A stretch of 54,089 nt of DNA from Ruminiclostridium sp. (GTDB taxonomy: Bacteria; Bacillota; Clostridia; Oscillospirales; Ruminococcaceae): contig JAFPUE010000099.1 in assembly GCA_017395555.1 (NCBI GenBank), positions 1 to 54,089 on the forward strand, given 5' to 3'. Shown here one piece after another: positions 34,579 through 43,852 of the stretch. Both the position numbers and the translations under genes were made by a program. The number at the start of each line of letters is the position of its first letter. The stretch's first letter is position 1. The notes under the pieces were generated by a model, which was given only the letters and a program-made list of their open reading frames with translations, searched no databases and was not told the origin of the DNA.

Positions 34579-35284
34579 AACAGAGCCATTCGCAAGGCTT
34601 TTCTATTTACCGAGCCGTCAAAATGGGGTTTGTTTTGGGGTTTACGAAGCATTCAAGCGGTTTGGGGTGGCTGTTCAACAACTTTACATGTTTGTGAACA
34701 GTTTGTGCTTTCTATGCCCAAAGCAGCGGATATTTTGTCTGTTATGATAGAACTGTTCCTTGCTTCATACTCTTTTATCTCATGCAGGTAGGTTGATTGT
34801 GTTGTGGCAATGGAACTATGACCTGATGCAGAAGATACTCTTATAATATCTATACCGCCAAGAATGAGTTTTGAAGCAAAGTAGTGTCTGATACTGTGAA
34901 TATCGCAGAATCGAATACCGTGTTTTGTCGTTGTTCTATCAAGCCAAGTGTAAGGTGTGCTTGTTCCCATATATATCCCAACATTCTAACCAGCAGGCTT
35001 ACGAATGTTTTGTTTTTAGAAAGATTTTACCGTTCAGGTCACAAGCGTGGTATTTTTCGAAACATAAGTCGGAAATATAAATGATAAATGTTACTTAACA
35101 TAAATAATAGAGATATGCCACTTAATTTAGTTAGACGAATTTTGTATCTTGCTACTTATTTGTTATTTATTGATGAAAAAACACACGAAAATAGGCTAAA
35201 ACCAAGTTTTGGCAAAATGTCGTAAGTTGGCTTAACCAAGGCGTTTGTGACAATTTGGACAAAGACGGAAAAGTGCTTCGAGCC
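34579..35284. mobile_element. Remnant of an integrated element between att-like repeats
   Basis: About 750 bases are left between the repeats at 34531 and 35285. Only the integrase fragment is recognisable. The rest is A+T-rich and has no convincing gene; a 68-codon frame at 35156-35362 runs through the right repeat and looks random. Confidence 0.7.
34653..34970 (-). pseudogene. Tyrosine recombinase (integrase) C-terminal fragment
   Basis: The 105-residue frame holds the second half of a tyrosine-recombinase active site: HSIRHYFASKLI (for HxLRHxxAT), SGHSSIATTQSTYLHE with His and the nucleophile-type Tyr. The N-terminal two thirds and the first catalytic Arg are missing; upstream the frame meets a stop. 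The fragment lies between the two 48-base repeats and points at the tRNA, as in tRNA-targeting islands. Confidence 0.75.
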
Positions 35285-35332
35285 GTTCAAGTCCCGTCGC
35301 TCAGACCATAGATTAAGCTTTGTGTTTGGCTT
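35285..35332 (+). repeat. attR-like direct repeat
   Basis: Second copy of the tRNA-Pro 3' end (GTTCAAGTCCCGTCGCTCAG...), with 3 mismatches to 34531-34578. It lies about 90 bases before the end of the exopolysaccharide locus. Confidence 0.82.
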
Positions 35333-35422
35333 GTCATTTTCAAACTTCGTTAGCGAATTCAACGTGGAAGCAGCATTGGCCTCCTCCGGTGATTCATTCC
35401 GGCTTCGGACAGGATATTCGTA

Positions 35423-36283
35423 TTATGAAAAATTCTTTTTTTCCAAATGATAATGATCGCACAGATCATGGAATATCTGATCGTTTTTTCCGCCTGCAAC
35501 ATTGATAGTCGTGAGTTCTTCATGTTGATCCAGATTGATCGTAGTTGGCATTATCATTGTGTTTTTTGCCCAGACTACCTTGACGCCGCTCAGTACTGCC
35601 ATGACTTTGAGCCATATATCATCTGCGGTTTTTGCCTTTTCCATGAACATTTCTGCATTGAGTGTTTCTTCACAAAGGCATCCCGGGGGAAACAGCGTTC
35701 CGGGCCCTGTTGTGACAAATAAGCTATGCGACGGCTCTTTAGCTTTCACTTCACCCTGCCAGCGGATATACGGCAAGACAGCCCCCTGCTCGTCCCAGGT
35801 GATTCTGTGCACACGTCTCGCGCTGATACATTCAGGATGCTGTAAATAGGATTGATACAGCGACTCAAGCCAGTCCGGGGGATAAATGAGATCGTCGTCA
35901 GCCGCCACAACGATGTCATGGGGGAAATCTCTCATGGCATAATAGTATTTTTTATGAGAGAAATAGTTTTGCTCGGCGTCCCGGAGCACTTCCACTCCGT
36001 ATGGAGCATATTTAATTCTCACCTCGTCCGCGTCGGCAGGGCTTGCGTCATTTCCAAGCCATAGTACGATCCTGTCAGCTTTCATTCTCTGATTGACAAG
36101 GGATTTTATGCACAGGTCCAGTTCGGGAAAACGTTTGGGATAGCTTGTCAAAGAGATCATGACATTCGGATTCCTTTTTTCTTTTGTAACGCCAAACTGC
36201 CACTTCGCGTTTTTTACCCTGATTCTTAATGCTTCGTGCTTGATCTTCATGATCACACGATAAATCAACCGTTTCAGTGCCAT
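35423..36283 (-). CDS. Glycosyltransferase, GT-A-like fold
   Basis: A 286-aa protein with a short basic N-terminus and the pattern PNVMISLTSYPKRFPELDLCI, then VVAADDDLIYP with the metal-binding DDD, and a late WLKVMAVLSGVKV region. This matches a glycosyltransferase group common in capsule clusters. AAGGAGG precedes its ATG. It is the last gene of the locus; sugar and linkage unknown. Confidence 0.78.
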   Translation of the reverse strand: MALKRLIYRVIMKIKHEALRIRVKNAKWQFGVTKEKRNPNVMISLTSYPKRFPELDLCIKSLVNQRMKADRIVLWLGNDASPADADEVRIKYAPYGVEVLRDAEQNYFSHKKYYYAMRDFPHDIVVAADDDLIYPPDWLESLYQSYLQHPECISARRVHRITWDEQGAVLPYIRWQGEVKAKEPSHSLFVTTGPGTLFPPGCLCEETLNAEMFMEKAKTADDIWLKVMAVLSGVKVVWAKNTMIMPTTINLDQHEELTTINVAGGKNDQIFHDLCDHYHLEKKNFS

Positions 36284-36374
36284 TCTTTCTTCCTCCTTGA
36301 TTCAGCCGAAAAAGCGCGGCTGTGCTGCTTCTTTCCTGTAACAGTAAAAGATTCAGACCAGGAAAACGGACCGC

Positions 36375-37355
36375 TTAGTCTTCGTCGGTCAGTTTTCTGA
36401 TAATGCGCATCAGATAATAATACGCTCTTGTGCTGATGGCCGCAACACGCGCAAGAGAATTGTATCGCCATGAATGCGTGCTGGTAGAGAAAAAATCGCT
36501 TTTATATTTTTTCAAATATTCTTTCAGCATAGCGAGCAGTTCGGGCTGATTGGTTTTATTCCAATAATAGGGGTAGATATACTTCATGCTGCGTTCGAAC
36601 ATCTGCCCGTATTCCACGCGCTCCAGTTCCGGGCAGGGGCTTTCCTTTGCCAGCTGCGCAATTTTCTCATAAGCGGTGAACGCGCACAGTTTTCTCGGCG
36701 TGATCGGAGACGTAAACGACGAAACGCCAGAGGATATATTATAATGATACAGCGGCTTTGGGTCAAATGCAATCCGGTTGCAATGCTGGAAATACTGAAA
36801 GCAGAAATGCAGATCCTGCAAGCTCGTAAGTTCTTCGTCGAACAAAAGTCCGGTCTCCCGGATCGTTTTCATGGAGAACAGCTTATTCCAGGCATATCCG
36901 GAATAACAGGAAGTAAGCACCAGACAGTGCAGAGCGGTCTTCATGTCATAAACCGTTTTGGGCGGAAGGTCAAACGCCTTTTCTTTTTTCTGATCGAACC
37001 GGTAAAATCCGCAAATGCTCAGATCAGCGTTTTCCTCTTCCAATAATGTAATCAGATGTTCCAGATAGTCCGGTTCCACCCAATCGTCCGGATCGGGGAA
37101 GATGATATACTCGCCCTTCGCATGATCGATTCCGCAATTGCGTGCAGACGACAGCCCGCCGTTTGTCTTATGTATCACGTGAATCTTCCCGGATTTTTCT
37201 GCCTCCTGATCACAGCACTCAGAGCTTCCGTCCACAGATCCGTCGTCCACCAAAATGATCTCATAGCTTTGAAACGTCTGTCTCAGAAGCGAATCTACGC
37301 ATTTGGAAAGGTACTGAACCATATTGTAAACCGGCACTACGACTGTGATTTTCAT
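36375..37355 (-). CDS. Family 2 glycosyltransferase
   Basis: A 326-aa GT2 enzyme: VVVPVYNMVQYLSKCVDSLL at the start, LVDDGSVDGS, and the DPDD metal site in IIFPDPDDWVEPDYL. It transfers a sugar from a nucleotide sugar to the growing repeat unit on the cytoplasmic face. AAGGAGAAAG precedes the start. Confidence 0.9.
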   Translation of the reverse strand: MKITVVVPVYNMVQYLSKCVDSLLRQTFQSYEIILVDDGSVDGSSECCDQEAEKSGKIHVIHKTNGGLSSARNCGIDHAKGEYIIFPDPDDWVEPDYLEHLITLLEEENADLSICGFYRFDQKKEKAFDLPPKTVYDMKTALHCLVLTSCYSGYAWNKLFSMKTIRETGLLFDEELTSLQDLHFCFQYFQHCNRIAFDPKPLYHYNISSGVSSFTSPITPRKLCAFTAYEKIAQLAKESPCPELERVEYGQMFERSMKYIYPYYWNKTNQPELLAMLKEYLKKYKSDFFSTSTHSWRYNSLARVAAISTRAYYYLMRIIRKLTDED

Positions 37356-37499
37356 AACTTTCTCCTTTGCTGATCAAACCATCGTGAATGAGCTTGACCC
37401 GTTCATGATGGCTTTTGAGTATCTTACGCACGCGAAAGAGCGGTCGCCCGGCTTGATACAGCCCGATATTCATGGGTGCTCAAGCGATACGGGGAAGGA

Positions 37500-38963
37500 T
37501 CAGCGCTTAAGCTTAATCCCGACTTTTCTCAGGATCTTCAGTATCAATTCATCTCCAAGGCGGTAATAATACACGGTTACCAGGATCGTAAAAAACAATG
37601 CACCGGATACGATCTGCGCGACGAGTGTATACCATTTGAAGCCCAGTCCGCCGCCAACGAACCTGCATAGCGCGAACATGGCCGTTCCAAAGAGGACAAG
37701 CGGCAGCAAGTCTTTGATATACTTCCTGAAAGGAAGCTCTTTTCTGACACGCAGGCTTTCGTAAACCGCAGCACCGGCCTGAGCTCCCACGGTGCCGATC
37801 ACAGCGCCGACTGCGCCAAGACGAGGAATGAAAAGATAGTTCAGGATCAGATTGCAGATCGCCGCCACAATCGTGCCTTGCACATAAAACTTGTCCTTTG
37901 AGTTAGGAAGCAGGAACTGCGTTTTCAAAATGTTTTCCCAGGAGTAGAACAGCAAAGCGGCGGAAACAATTGCAATCATGATTCCACAGGCCGCGAATTC
38001 ATCGCCAAAATAGATCACCGAAAACTCTCTGGCGATACCCGCCATCCCGAAGGCAATTGCGATTGCGACGGTCATGATGTAGCGTATGGATTTGGACAGC
38101 ACTGTCATGGCGTATCCTTTTTCCGAATTTGACAGCAGATAGGTCATCCGTGGCAGCATGACCGTTCCGACCGCACCGATGATACCCGCGCACATATTGA
38201 ATATCTTTGACGTATTCTCATAAAATCCTACCTGTTCGCGCGTGCTGAGCCATTCGATCATAATTCTGTCCATCAGCACATAGACGCTGACTGCCACCAC
38301 AGACACCATCAGAATCAGGTTGGGTCGCAGTTGCTTTCTGATCTCGTGCCATTCCGGCTTGCAGAAACGGACCTGTTTAAGCATGAACGGCCAAAGAACG
38401 ATCTGCCCGGCGAACAGGCTCAGGGTATTGATCAGAATATATATCCAGACATCTTCCTCCGTTTTTACGAACAGAAACACAGCCGCGGCTGTAGAGATCT
38501 TGATGATGCTGTTTTTGATGACCATTATACGGAACTGCTCAGTCCCGGAAAAGAACCAGCTGACTTCAAAAATCGTGGCAAGCAGATAAGGTATCTGGCA
38601 AATGATCGTGATGCCAAACTGATCGTAGCCGAAAAGAAAAATGTACGCGAAAAACAGAACGTTCGAAAGCAAAGAAGAAATCAGGTGAAAATAAAACAGA
38701 TTTGAAAACTCTCTGGACATCTTCTGCGGGTCATCGCGGACTGCGGCAATCTTTCTGTTTCCGTAATTGGCCATGCCGAGCATGCCGAACATCCAGAAAT
38801 ACTTGGTGACGGCAGTTGTCACGGAAAAAGTGCCTACGCCTTCGGGGTGAAGTACTCTGGATACATAAGGCGCCGTGATAAACGGAACAATAAGGATCAG
38901 AATATTATATCCGACATTATACACAATATTGCTGATCGTCCTGCTTTGCTTCATTTCTGTCAT
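37500..38963 (-). CDS. Oligosaccharide flippase (Wzx type)
   Basis: A 487-aa protein with about 12-14 membrane segments of the polysaccharide-transport (RfbX/Wzx) family; the N-terminus (FITAPYVSRVLHPEGVGTFS) is typical. It moves the lipid-linked repeat unit across the membrane for Wzy polymerisation. Its start overlaps the upstream stop as ATGA. A second ATG at 38954 is possible. Confidence 0.9.
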   Translation of the reverse strand: MTEMKQSRTISNIVYNVGYNILILIVPFITAPYVSRVLHPEGVGTFSVTTAVTKYFWMFGMLGMANYGNRKIAAVRDDPQKMSREFSNLFYFHLISSLLSNVLFFAYIFLFGYDQFGITIICQIPYLLATIFEVSWFFSGTEQFRIMVIKNSIIKISTAAAVFLFVKTEEDVWIYILINTLSLFAGQIVLWPFMLKQVRFCKPEWHEIRKQLRPNLILMVSVVAVSVYVLMDRIMIEWLSTREQVGFYENTSKIFNMCAGIIGAVGTVMLPRMTYLLSNSEKGYAMTVLSKSIRYIMTVAIAIAFGMAGIAREFSVIYFGDEFAACGIMIAIVSAALLFYSWENILKTQFLLPNSKDKFYVQGTIVAAICNLILNYLFIPRLGAVGAVIGTVGAQAGAAVYESLRVRKELPFRKYIKDLLPLVLFGTAMFALCRFVGGGLGFKWYTLVAQIVSGALFFTILVTVYYYRLGDELILKILRKVGIKLKR

Positions 38964-40129
38964 CTTCCTTTATTCATCAGCGTCTGATCCAATCTTTGCT
39001 GATACAGTTCAACAAAGCGCGGCGCCAATACGTCCCAGGTATAGCGCTGAGCGACCGATTCCGATGCCCGGCCGGCAACTCCGACCATGAGCTGGGTATC
39101 ATGCAGTATCGCGCTGATTTTTTCCGCCCATTGATCCTCGGCCATCGTATTGAGGATAAAACCGTTCTCTCCGTCCCGGATAAGGGTGGCCGAACCGCCG
39201 TTATAGGTGGTCAGAACAGGCATGCGGAAATACATGGCTTCCAGCAAAACCATACCGAATATTTCATATCTTGTAGGCAGCAGGAACAGATCACAGCACT
39301 GATAGATTTCGTGAATATACTTCTGCTCAATCTGCTGGCAGTAGAAGATTTTATCCTTCAGATTCAGGGCATCCACCTTTGCCCGGCACTGATCCGTATA
39401 TTCCTTGTCCCCTTTGCCGATCAGAACCAGCCGGATGCTTTCATCTTTCTCCACCACACGGTGGAATACGTCGAGCAGGAACAGAATATTCCGGCGAGGC
39501 TCCAGCCGTCCGATATACAGCAGATATTTAAGCGACTGCTTCCGGCTTTTCACTTCCCGGATGAACGGCGGAGGATCCGTCCGGGAAGGCGGCGTGAGAT
39601 TGTCGATGTCGATTCCAACGCCCAGGGTGGTCACGTTTTTAATGCCCTTTTCCTGGAGATAACGGGTCGCCAGGATGCTCTTTGTTCCCACCAGCATTGT
39701 GGAACGACGGGAAAAAGGCAGGAGCAGATGATCCATCACGAAAGCCCTCAGAATGTCTTTTTTATTGTACGGACAATAATAGGGTCCCTGATAGTTGACC
39801 GTTTTCTGCTGATGTTTCGCGTTCAGCCACACGGAATTGAAGCCCACATAATCAGAGACCTGAATGATATCGTAATCGCCGACGATCTTTTTCAGCGACG
39901 GATAAATGGCTTCGTATAAAAAATTATATCCATGCGTCCATAGGATCGTGATGGTTTTGTCGCCATCGAAGGTGATCGTTTCCCGACGGTCTGTTTTCTG
40001 ATCCGTATAATAGAGAATGTCGCAGCGATGCCCCAGCCTTGTCAGCGCTTTCGCCAGCCCGACTTCCTGCAGATTATACGTGTTGAGCCGAAGCACATTT
40101 GCCATCGTGCGCAGAATCAGTATTCTCAT
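38960..40129 (-). CDS. Family 4 glycosyltransferase
   Basis: ATG at 40129 is chosen because GGGAG lies just before it and the frame upstream runs into the radical SAM gene. The 389-aa protein has a GT-B fold: an N-terminal Rossmann half, then YIGRLEPRRNILFLLD and the EX7E-type nucleotide-sugar site EIFGMVLLEAMYFRMPVLTT. A GT4 enzyme of the repeat-unit assembly line. Confidence 0.88.
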   Translation of the reverse strand: MRILILRTMANVLRLNTYNLQEVGLAKALTRLGHRCDILYYTDQKTDRRETITFDGDKTITILWTHGYNFLYEAIYPSLKKIVGDYDIIQVSDYVGFNSVWLNAKHQQKTVNYQGPYYCPYNKKDILRAFVMDHLLLPFSRRSTMLVGTKSILATRYLQEKGIKNVTTLGVGIDIDNLTPPSRTDPPPFIREVKSRKQSLKYLLYIGRLEPRRNILFLLDVFHRVVEKDESIRLVLIGKGDKEYTDQCRAKVDALNLKDKIFYCQQIEQKYIHEIYQCCDLFLLPTRYEIFGMVLLEAMYFRMPVLTTYNGGSATLIRDGENGFILNTMAEDQWAEKISAILHDTQLMVGVAGRASESVAQRYTWDVLAPRFVELYQQRLDQTLMNKGR

Positions 40130-40161
40130 ATGCTCATCTCCCGCTGTGCTTTGTGATACCG

Positions 40162-41277
40162 TTACATATTGATGGCGGAGAAGATTCTTCCGTCCTCCGC
40201 TTCCGTAAGCATATCGCAGGTAGAGCACTGATCACACATTTCTTTGGTCAGCTTCCCGTCCCGATAGTCCCGGCAGCATTGTAATTCGTACATGGAATAC
40301 TTCTTTTTCTTCCAGAATTTAAGTTTGTGAGCAACGACCCAGAGGGCCGGCTTTAATATGTATTTGTGCATGGCAGGAGAAACAGAACCGATCATCCAGC
40401 AGTTCCGGTCACAGTGGCGTACAAACTCCCGCACCTTATCCGCCTGTCCGGAGTTCCAGAGCTCATCCCAGCTCTGCGTATTCAGATTACCCATGACCTT
40501 CTTCTCCTTGGTGCCGTTGCAGGGCATCACATCGCCGTAAGGGTCAATAAAGAAGGTGTCAAATGCCATGTCACAGGGAAGCAGCCGATTCTGCCCGTAA
40601 ATATAATTGATGAGGCCATGGTTGAAATACGCACGGAACCATTTTTTGGGACTGCCGGAATTCAGTAGCTCGTTGACAAGACCCTCGAATTGTTCTGCGA
40701 CCATTGGTCGGTCGTGGATCACGTTTTTGTTTTCCACGAAGTAGAAGCTGTTGTGCAGGGACGCCGTGGCAAATTCCATGTCCAACTCGTCGGACAGCCG
40801 GTACAGGGGCACAAGGTCCGGGGCATTCCTGTCCTGAACTGTCATGCCGAAGCCAACGTCTTTCATGCCTCTCGCCCGGAGCTGCTTCAGGGTTTCATAC
40901 CCTCGGCGATAGCCGTCCGGCAGACCGCGTATCTCATTGTTGGTTTCCTCAAGTCCCTCGATAGAAATTCGTATTCCCACCTTCGGAAATCGTTCGGTCA
41001 GCTTCAGTATGCGATCTGTGAAAAATCCGTTTGTGCTGATGACTATCCGGTCCGACAGCTTGCTGAGCTCCTCCACGATCTCTTCCAGATCATCACGAAT
41101 AAAAGGCTCCCCACCCGTAATATTTGTAAAATACATGGGCGGAAGCTTTCTGATGGTTTCGATGCTGATCTCCTCCTCCGGTCTGGAGGGTGCCTTATAC
41201 CGGTTGCACATCGTACAGTGAGCGTTACAGCGATATGTGACGATTACTGTGCCGTTTAGTTTTTTTTCGTTACTCAT
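40162..41277 (-). CDS. Radical SAM/SPASM-type protein
   Basis: ATG 41277 is preceded by AGAAGG. The 371-aa protein has the radical SAM motif CNAHCTMC (Cys17, 21, 24), then GGEPFIRDDLEEI, and many later cysteines (MPCNGT, HCDRNCW, CCRDY, CDQCSTCDM) fitting extra iron-sulfur clusters. It lies inside the exopolysaccharide operon and overlaps the upstream glycosyltransferase by 8 bases. Family members modify peptides or small molecules; no precursor peptide is seen, so a sugar or lipid substrate is possible. This is unusual in such loci. Confidence 0.85.
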   Translation of the reverse strand: MSNEKKLNGTVIVTYRCNAHCTMCNRYKAPSRPEEEISIETIRKLPPMYFTNITGGEPFIRDDLEEIVEELSKLSDRIVISTNGFFTDRILKLTERFPKVGIRISIEGLEETNNEIRGLPDGYRRGYETLKQLRARGMKDVGFGMTVQDRNAPDLVPLYRLSDELDMEFATASLHNSFYFVENKNVIHDRPMVAEQFEGLVNELLNSGSPKKWFRAYFNHGLINYIYGQNRLLPCDMAFDTFFIDPYGDVMPCNGTKEKKVMGNLNTQSWDELWNSGQADKVREFVRHCDRNCWMIGSVSPAMHKYILKPALWVVAHKLKFWKKKKYSMYELQCCRDYRDGKLTKEMCDQCSTCDMLTEAEDGRIFSAINM

Positions 41278-42535
41278 GATCCTTCTCACCGATTTCAGAA
41301 ATATTATGACTGTAAAGCTTCGTCAGCTTCTGTGTATATGTCTCGACAGTATCAAATTCCACTGCTTTGCAGTTTTCACGATATGTATCCAACTTTTGCG
41401 GCTGTTCCCAAAGGTCTTTTATGGCTCTTATCAGGTCCTCCGCATCTCCGCTGCAGAAGAGCTCGCCGGTTTTCCCGTCCCGGATAAGTTCGGGAATTCC
41501 TCCGATCTTCGCACCCAGAACCGGCGTGCAAAGCATCAGGCTCTCGATGACGGAATACGGGCAATTCTCATACCATTCGGACGGTATCACGCTGAAAGCC
41601 GCATGATTAATCACGGCGTTGAGTACACCGCCGGACAGGAAGCCCACATAGGTAACATTCGGTATGCTTTTCACCTGATCCAGCAAAGGACCGTTTCCGG
41701 CTAAAACAAAGGGAATATCCGGCAATGCACGCATCGCCCTGATAAGGGTGCCGATACCCTTTTCTGTTGAGAAGCGCCCGAAATAGAGGACGTACCGCTC
41801 AGGCAGTTTACTTACCACGGATGTATCTGTCACGTCGTTTGACGCGGTCTGCTGAAAATTGCGAAGAAAAACGGTTTTTGCGGCGAGTACCGGATTACTG
41901 TCCAGCTTTTCCTTCATGAATTGTGAAGGACAGATCACCGTATTGAGATGACCGTAGATCTTCCGGGCATTCCAATAAAACGCCTCACAAAAGCCGAGCA
42001 GGCTCCTTACGCCGGATGCGTGGATGCACTTCTTTTTTATACAGTTGACAAACCGCATATTCCCGCCGTTCAGGCAACGTTCGCAGATCGTTCCTTCCGT
42101 CGGATTAAACAACTGATGATTAGGACAGATCAGCTGGAAATCGTGTGCGGTATAGACGAGCCTGCATTGATGACCTGTTTTCTTTTTCCATTTTATCGCT
42201 TCCACGATCATGGAAGGTGTGAGCTGATAATTGAAATTATTGAGATGAATTACATCTGGCTGAAGATCGTCCAGCACGAGGCGCAGCTTCTTTCTCGCCT
42301 CCACGGAATAGATCGTCCGGAACGCATAGCTGATTTTCGCAAGTCCGTTGCTCGTGTGAAAATCCATCATGGACGTGTAGGCTTCAACCGCGTTGCCAAC
42401 ACATCGGTCAGGATGCTCCATGCCGAAATACTGGACAGTGTGTCCGTGCTTCTCCAGACTTTCCCCAAGCCGGAACATATAGGTTTCCGATCCGCCGTTC
42501 GGGTATAGAAATTTGTTGACCAGCAGTATTTTCAT
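41270..42535 (-). CDS. Family 4 glycosyltransferase
   Basis: ATG 42535 follows GAGGAGAGG. The 421-aa GT-B enzyme has VNKFLYPNGGSETYMFRLG, LYFGRFSTEKGIGTLI and ENCPYSVIESLMLCTPVLGA (EX7E). A Cys-rich insert (CPNHQLFNPTEGTICERCLNGG, with later CIKKKC) may bind zinc and is seen in some GT4 enzymes. No clear promoter lies between 42536 and the terminator at 42642, so transcription may enter by read-through. Confidence 0.88.
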   Translation of the reverse strand: MKILLVNKFLYPNGGSETYMFRLGESLEKHGHTVQYFGMEHPDRCVGNAVEAYTSMMDFHTSNGLAKISYAFRTIYSVEARKKLRLVLDDLQPDVIHLNNFNYQLTPSMIVEAIKWKKKTGHQCRLVYTAHDFQLICPNHQLFNPTEGTICERCLNGGNMRFVNCIKKKCIHASGVRSLLGFCEAFYWNARKIYGHLNTVICPSQFMKEKLDSNPVLAAKTVFLRNFQQTASNDVTDTSVVSKLPERYVLYFGRFSTEKGIGTLIRAMRALPDIPFVLAGNGPLLDQVKSIPNVTYVGFLSGGVLNAVINHAAFSVIPSEWYENCPYSVIESLMLCTPVLGAKIGGIPELIRDGKTGELFCSGDAEDLIRAIKDLWEQPQKLDTYRENCKAVEFDTVETYTQKLTKLYSHNISEIGEKDHE

Positions 42536-42641
42536 ATTGCCTCTCCTCACCAGTCATTTCTTCACGGGTACCTCAAAAACTTTCCCCATTTCGTCTGCAG
42601 GAAATCCCTGATGTTTATCGCAGGTAACACCGCATACATAA

Positions 42642-42672
42642 AAAGGGCAGCATATTCATTACTGCCCTTTCA
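42642..42672 (-). terminator. Internal terminator of the polysaccharide locus
   Basis: AAAGGGCAG against CTGCCCTTT with TTTTTAT on the minus strand, after the metallophosphoesterase gene. It would reduce expression of the downstream genes at 35.4-42.5 kb. Confidence 0.75.
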
Positions 42673-42745
42673 GTTCCTATAAGGTACTCATGTCGCACCC
42701 GGCGTTGCATTATCATCCCTATCGGTAAAGCAGTTTTTCCTTTGT

Positions 42746-43852
42746 TTAGTACCAGCTTACATCAACAACCACGATTTCCGGGCGATTGTTGATTCTTGGG
42801 ATACTCGTATCGCCACCCAGACCGCGGCTTACGACCACAATGCTGCCTCCGTCCATTTTCTGCATTCCTTCACAGAGTTTCGGGAAGAAGCCCTGGTCCG
42901 ATGCATAAAGGCCGCCCACGAACGGAATCCGTATTATGCCTCCGTGGGTATGTCCGCACATAGAGAGATCGATCGAGTAATCATTGAGCGTTCCTAAAAA
43001 GTACTCGGGATAGTGTACAAGAAGCAGCCTGAACCCGTCGGCATCCATGAAGTTCTTCATAAACTCAGGACCATTGTATTGGGAATAATTGCTGACCTCA
43101 TTGACCAGACCGCCGATCACAATCTTGTTTTCGTTCAGCACGATTTCCTCGTAGCTGTTCTCAAGTATGGTCACTCCGGTAGCCGCAATGTCTGCCTTTA
43201 TGCTGGTATGACGGTTGATATGATCCGCCCATTCATGGTTTCCCATCACGTAATAAACTTTGGCGATCTGAGTCAGCTGTGTGCAAAGCTCCGTTACAAC
43301 ATGGGTATCATCATTATTATGATTGTTCATATCGCCGGTGATGGTAATGATATCGGGATTCAGACGCCGCACCCATTCAACAAGATCTTTGTTATGTTCG
43401 CCGAACTCGTGAAGGTGCAGATCGCTCAGCTGCACAACGCGGAAAGGCGCATCAACATTGTCTGACTGCAAATGATAAAAGGTAACTTCCAGCGCGTTCG
43501 CTTCATAATTTATGTAAATTATGAAGCCTGCACAGATAACAAGTACAGCGCATAGGATCACAGCGATTCGCGTGATGAACTTTTTCCTGCCGGAACGATT
43601 ATGATCGGGTCCGTACGCCGCATTTTTCTCGTCTTTCCCATGCATTGCAGCTTCGCGCCGTTTATCCGATGTGGATTCTGACCTTTCATACTCCGCGCTG
43701 ATCTCATCATTATCATTGTCAATCTCTTCCGGCAGCGTTTCAGGTGCGGACTGTTCTATACCATACTCTGCGCGCTTCTCCTCTTCGTCAAAAACAGAAG
43801 CTTCCGGCTGAGTTTCCGGTGTAGATTCCATATTGAAGTTATTCGTATTCAC
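42746..43852 (-). CDS. Membrane-anchored metallophosphoesterase with long acidic tail
   Basis: A 368-aa protein. Residues 1-87 are acidic and low-complexity, with three loose repeats of the EYGI/EYER/AYGP kind. A membrane segment lies at about 92-112, followed by a calcineurin-like phosphoesterase with all metal motifs: SDLHLHE, GDMNNH, GNHEW, GHTHGG. The catalytic part should face outside, so it may cut a phosphate ester such as a lipid-linked or secreted product. It overlaps the Wzz-GGDEF gene by 4 bases and ends the first polysaccharide transcript. Confidence 0.85.
   Translation of the reverse strand: MNTNNFNMESTPETQPEASVFDEEEKRAEYGIEQSAPETLPEEIDNDNDEISAEYERSESTSDKRREAAMHGKDEKNAAYGPDHNRSGRKKFITRIAVILCAVLVICAGFIIYINYEANALEVTFYHLQSDNVDAPFRVVQLSDLHLHEFGEHNKDLVEWVRRLNPDIITITGDMNNHNNDDTHVVTELCTQLTQIAKVYYVMGNHEWADHINRHTSIKADIAATGVTILENSYEEIVLNENKIVIGGLVNEVSNYSQYNGPEFMKNFMDADGFRLLLVHYPEYFLGTLNDYSIDLSMCGHTHGGIIRIPFVGGLYASDQGFFPKLCEGMQKMDGGSIVVVSRGLGGDTSIPRINNRPEIVVVDVSWY

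Noticed and set aside
35156-35362. 68-codon frame across the right att-like repeat
   Set aside because: It is made partly of tRNA-derived repeat and has no ribosome site or family.
37356-37473. Short frame (MNIGLYQAGRPL...) just before the GT2 gene
   Set aside because: No clear ribosome site, and it runs into the GT2 gene in another frame; could be a remnant but cannot be supported.
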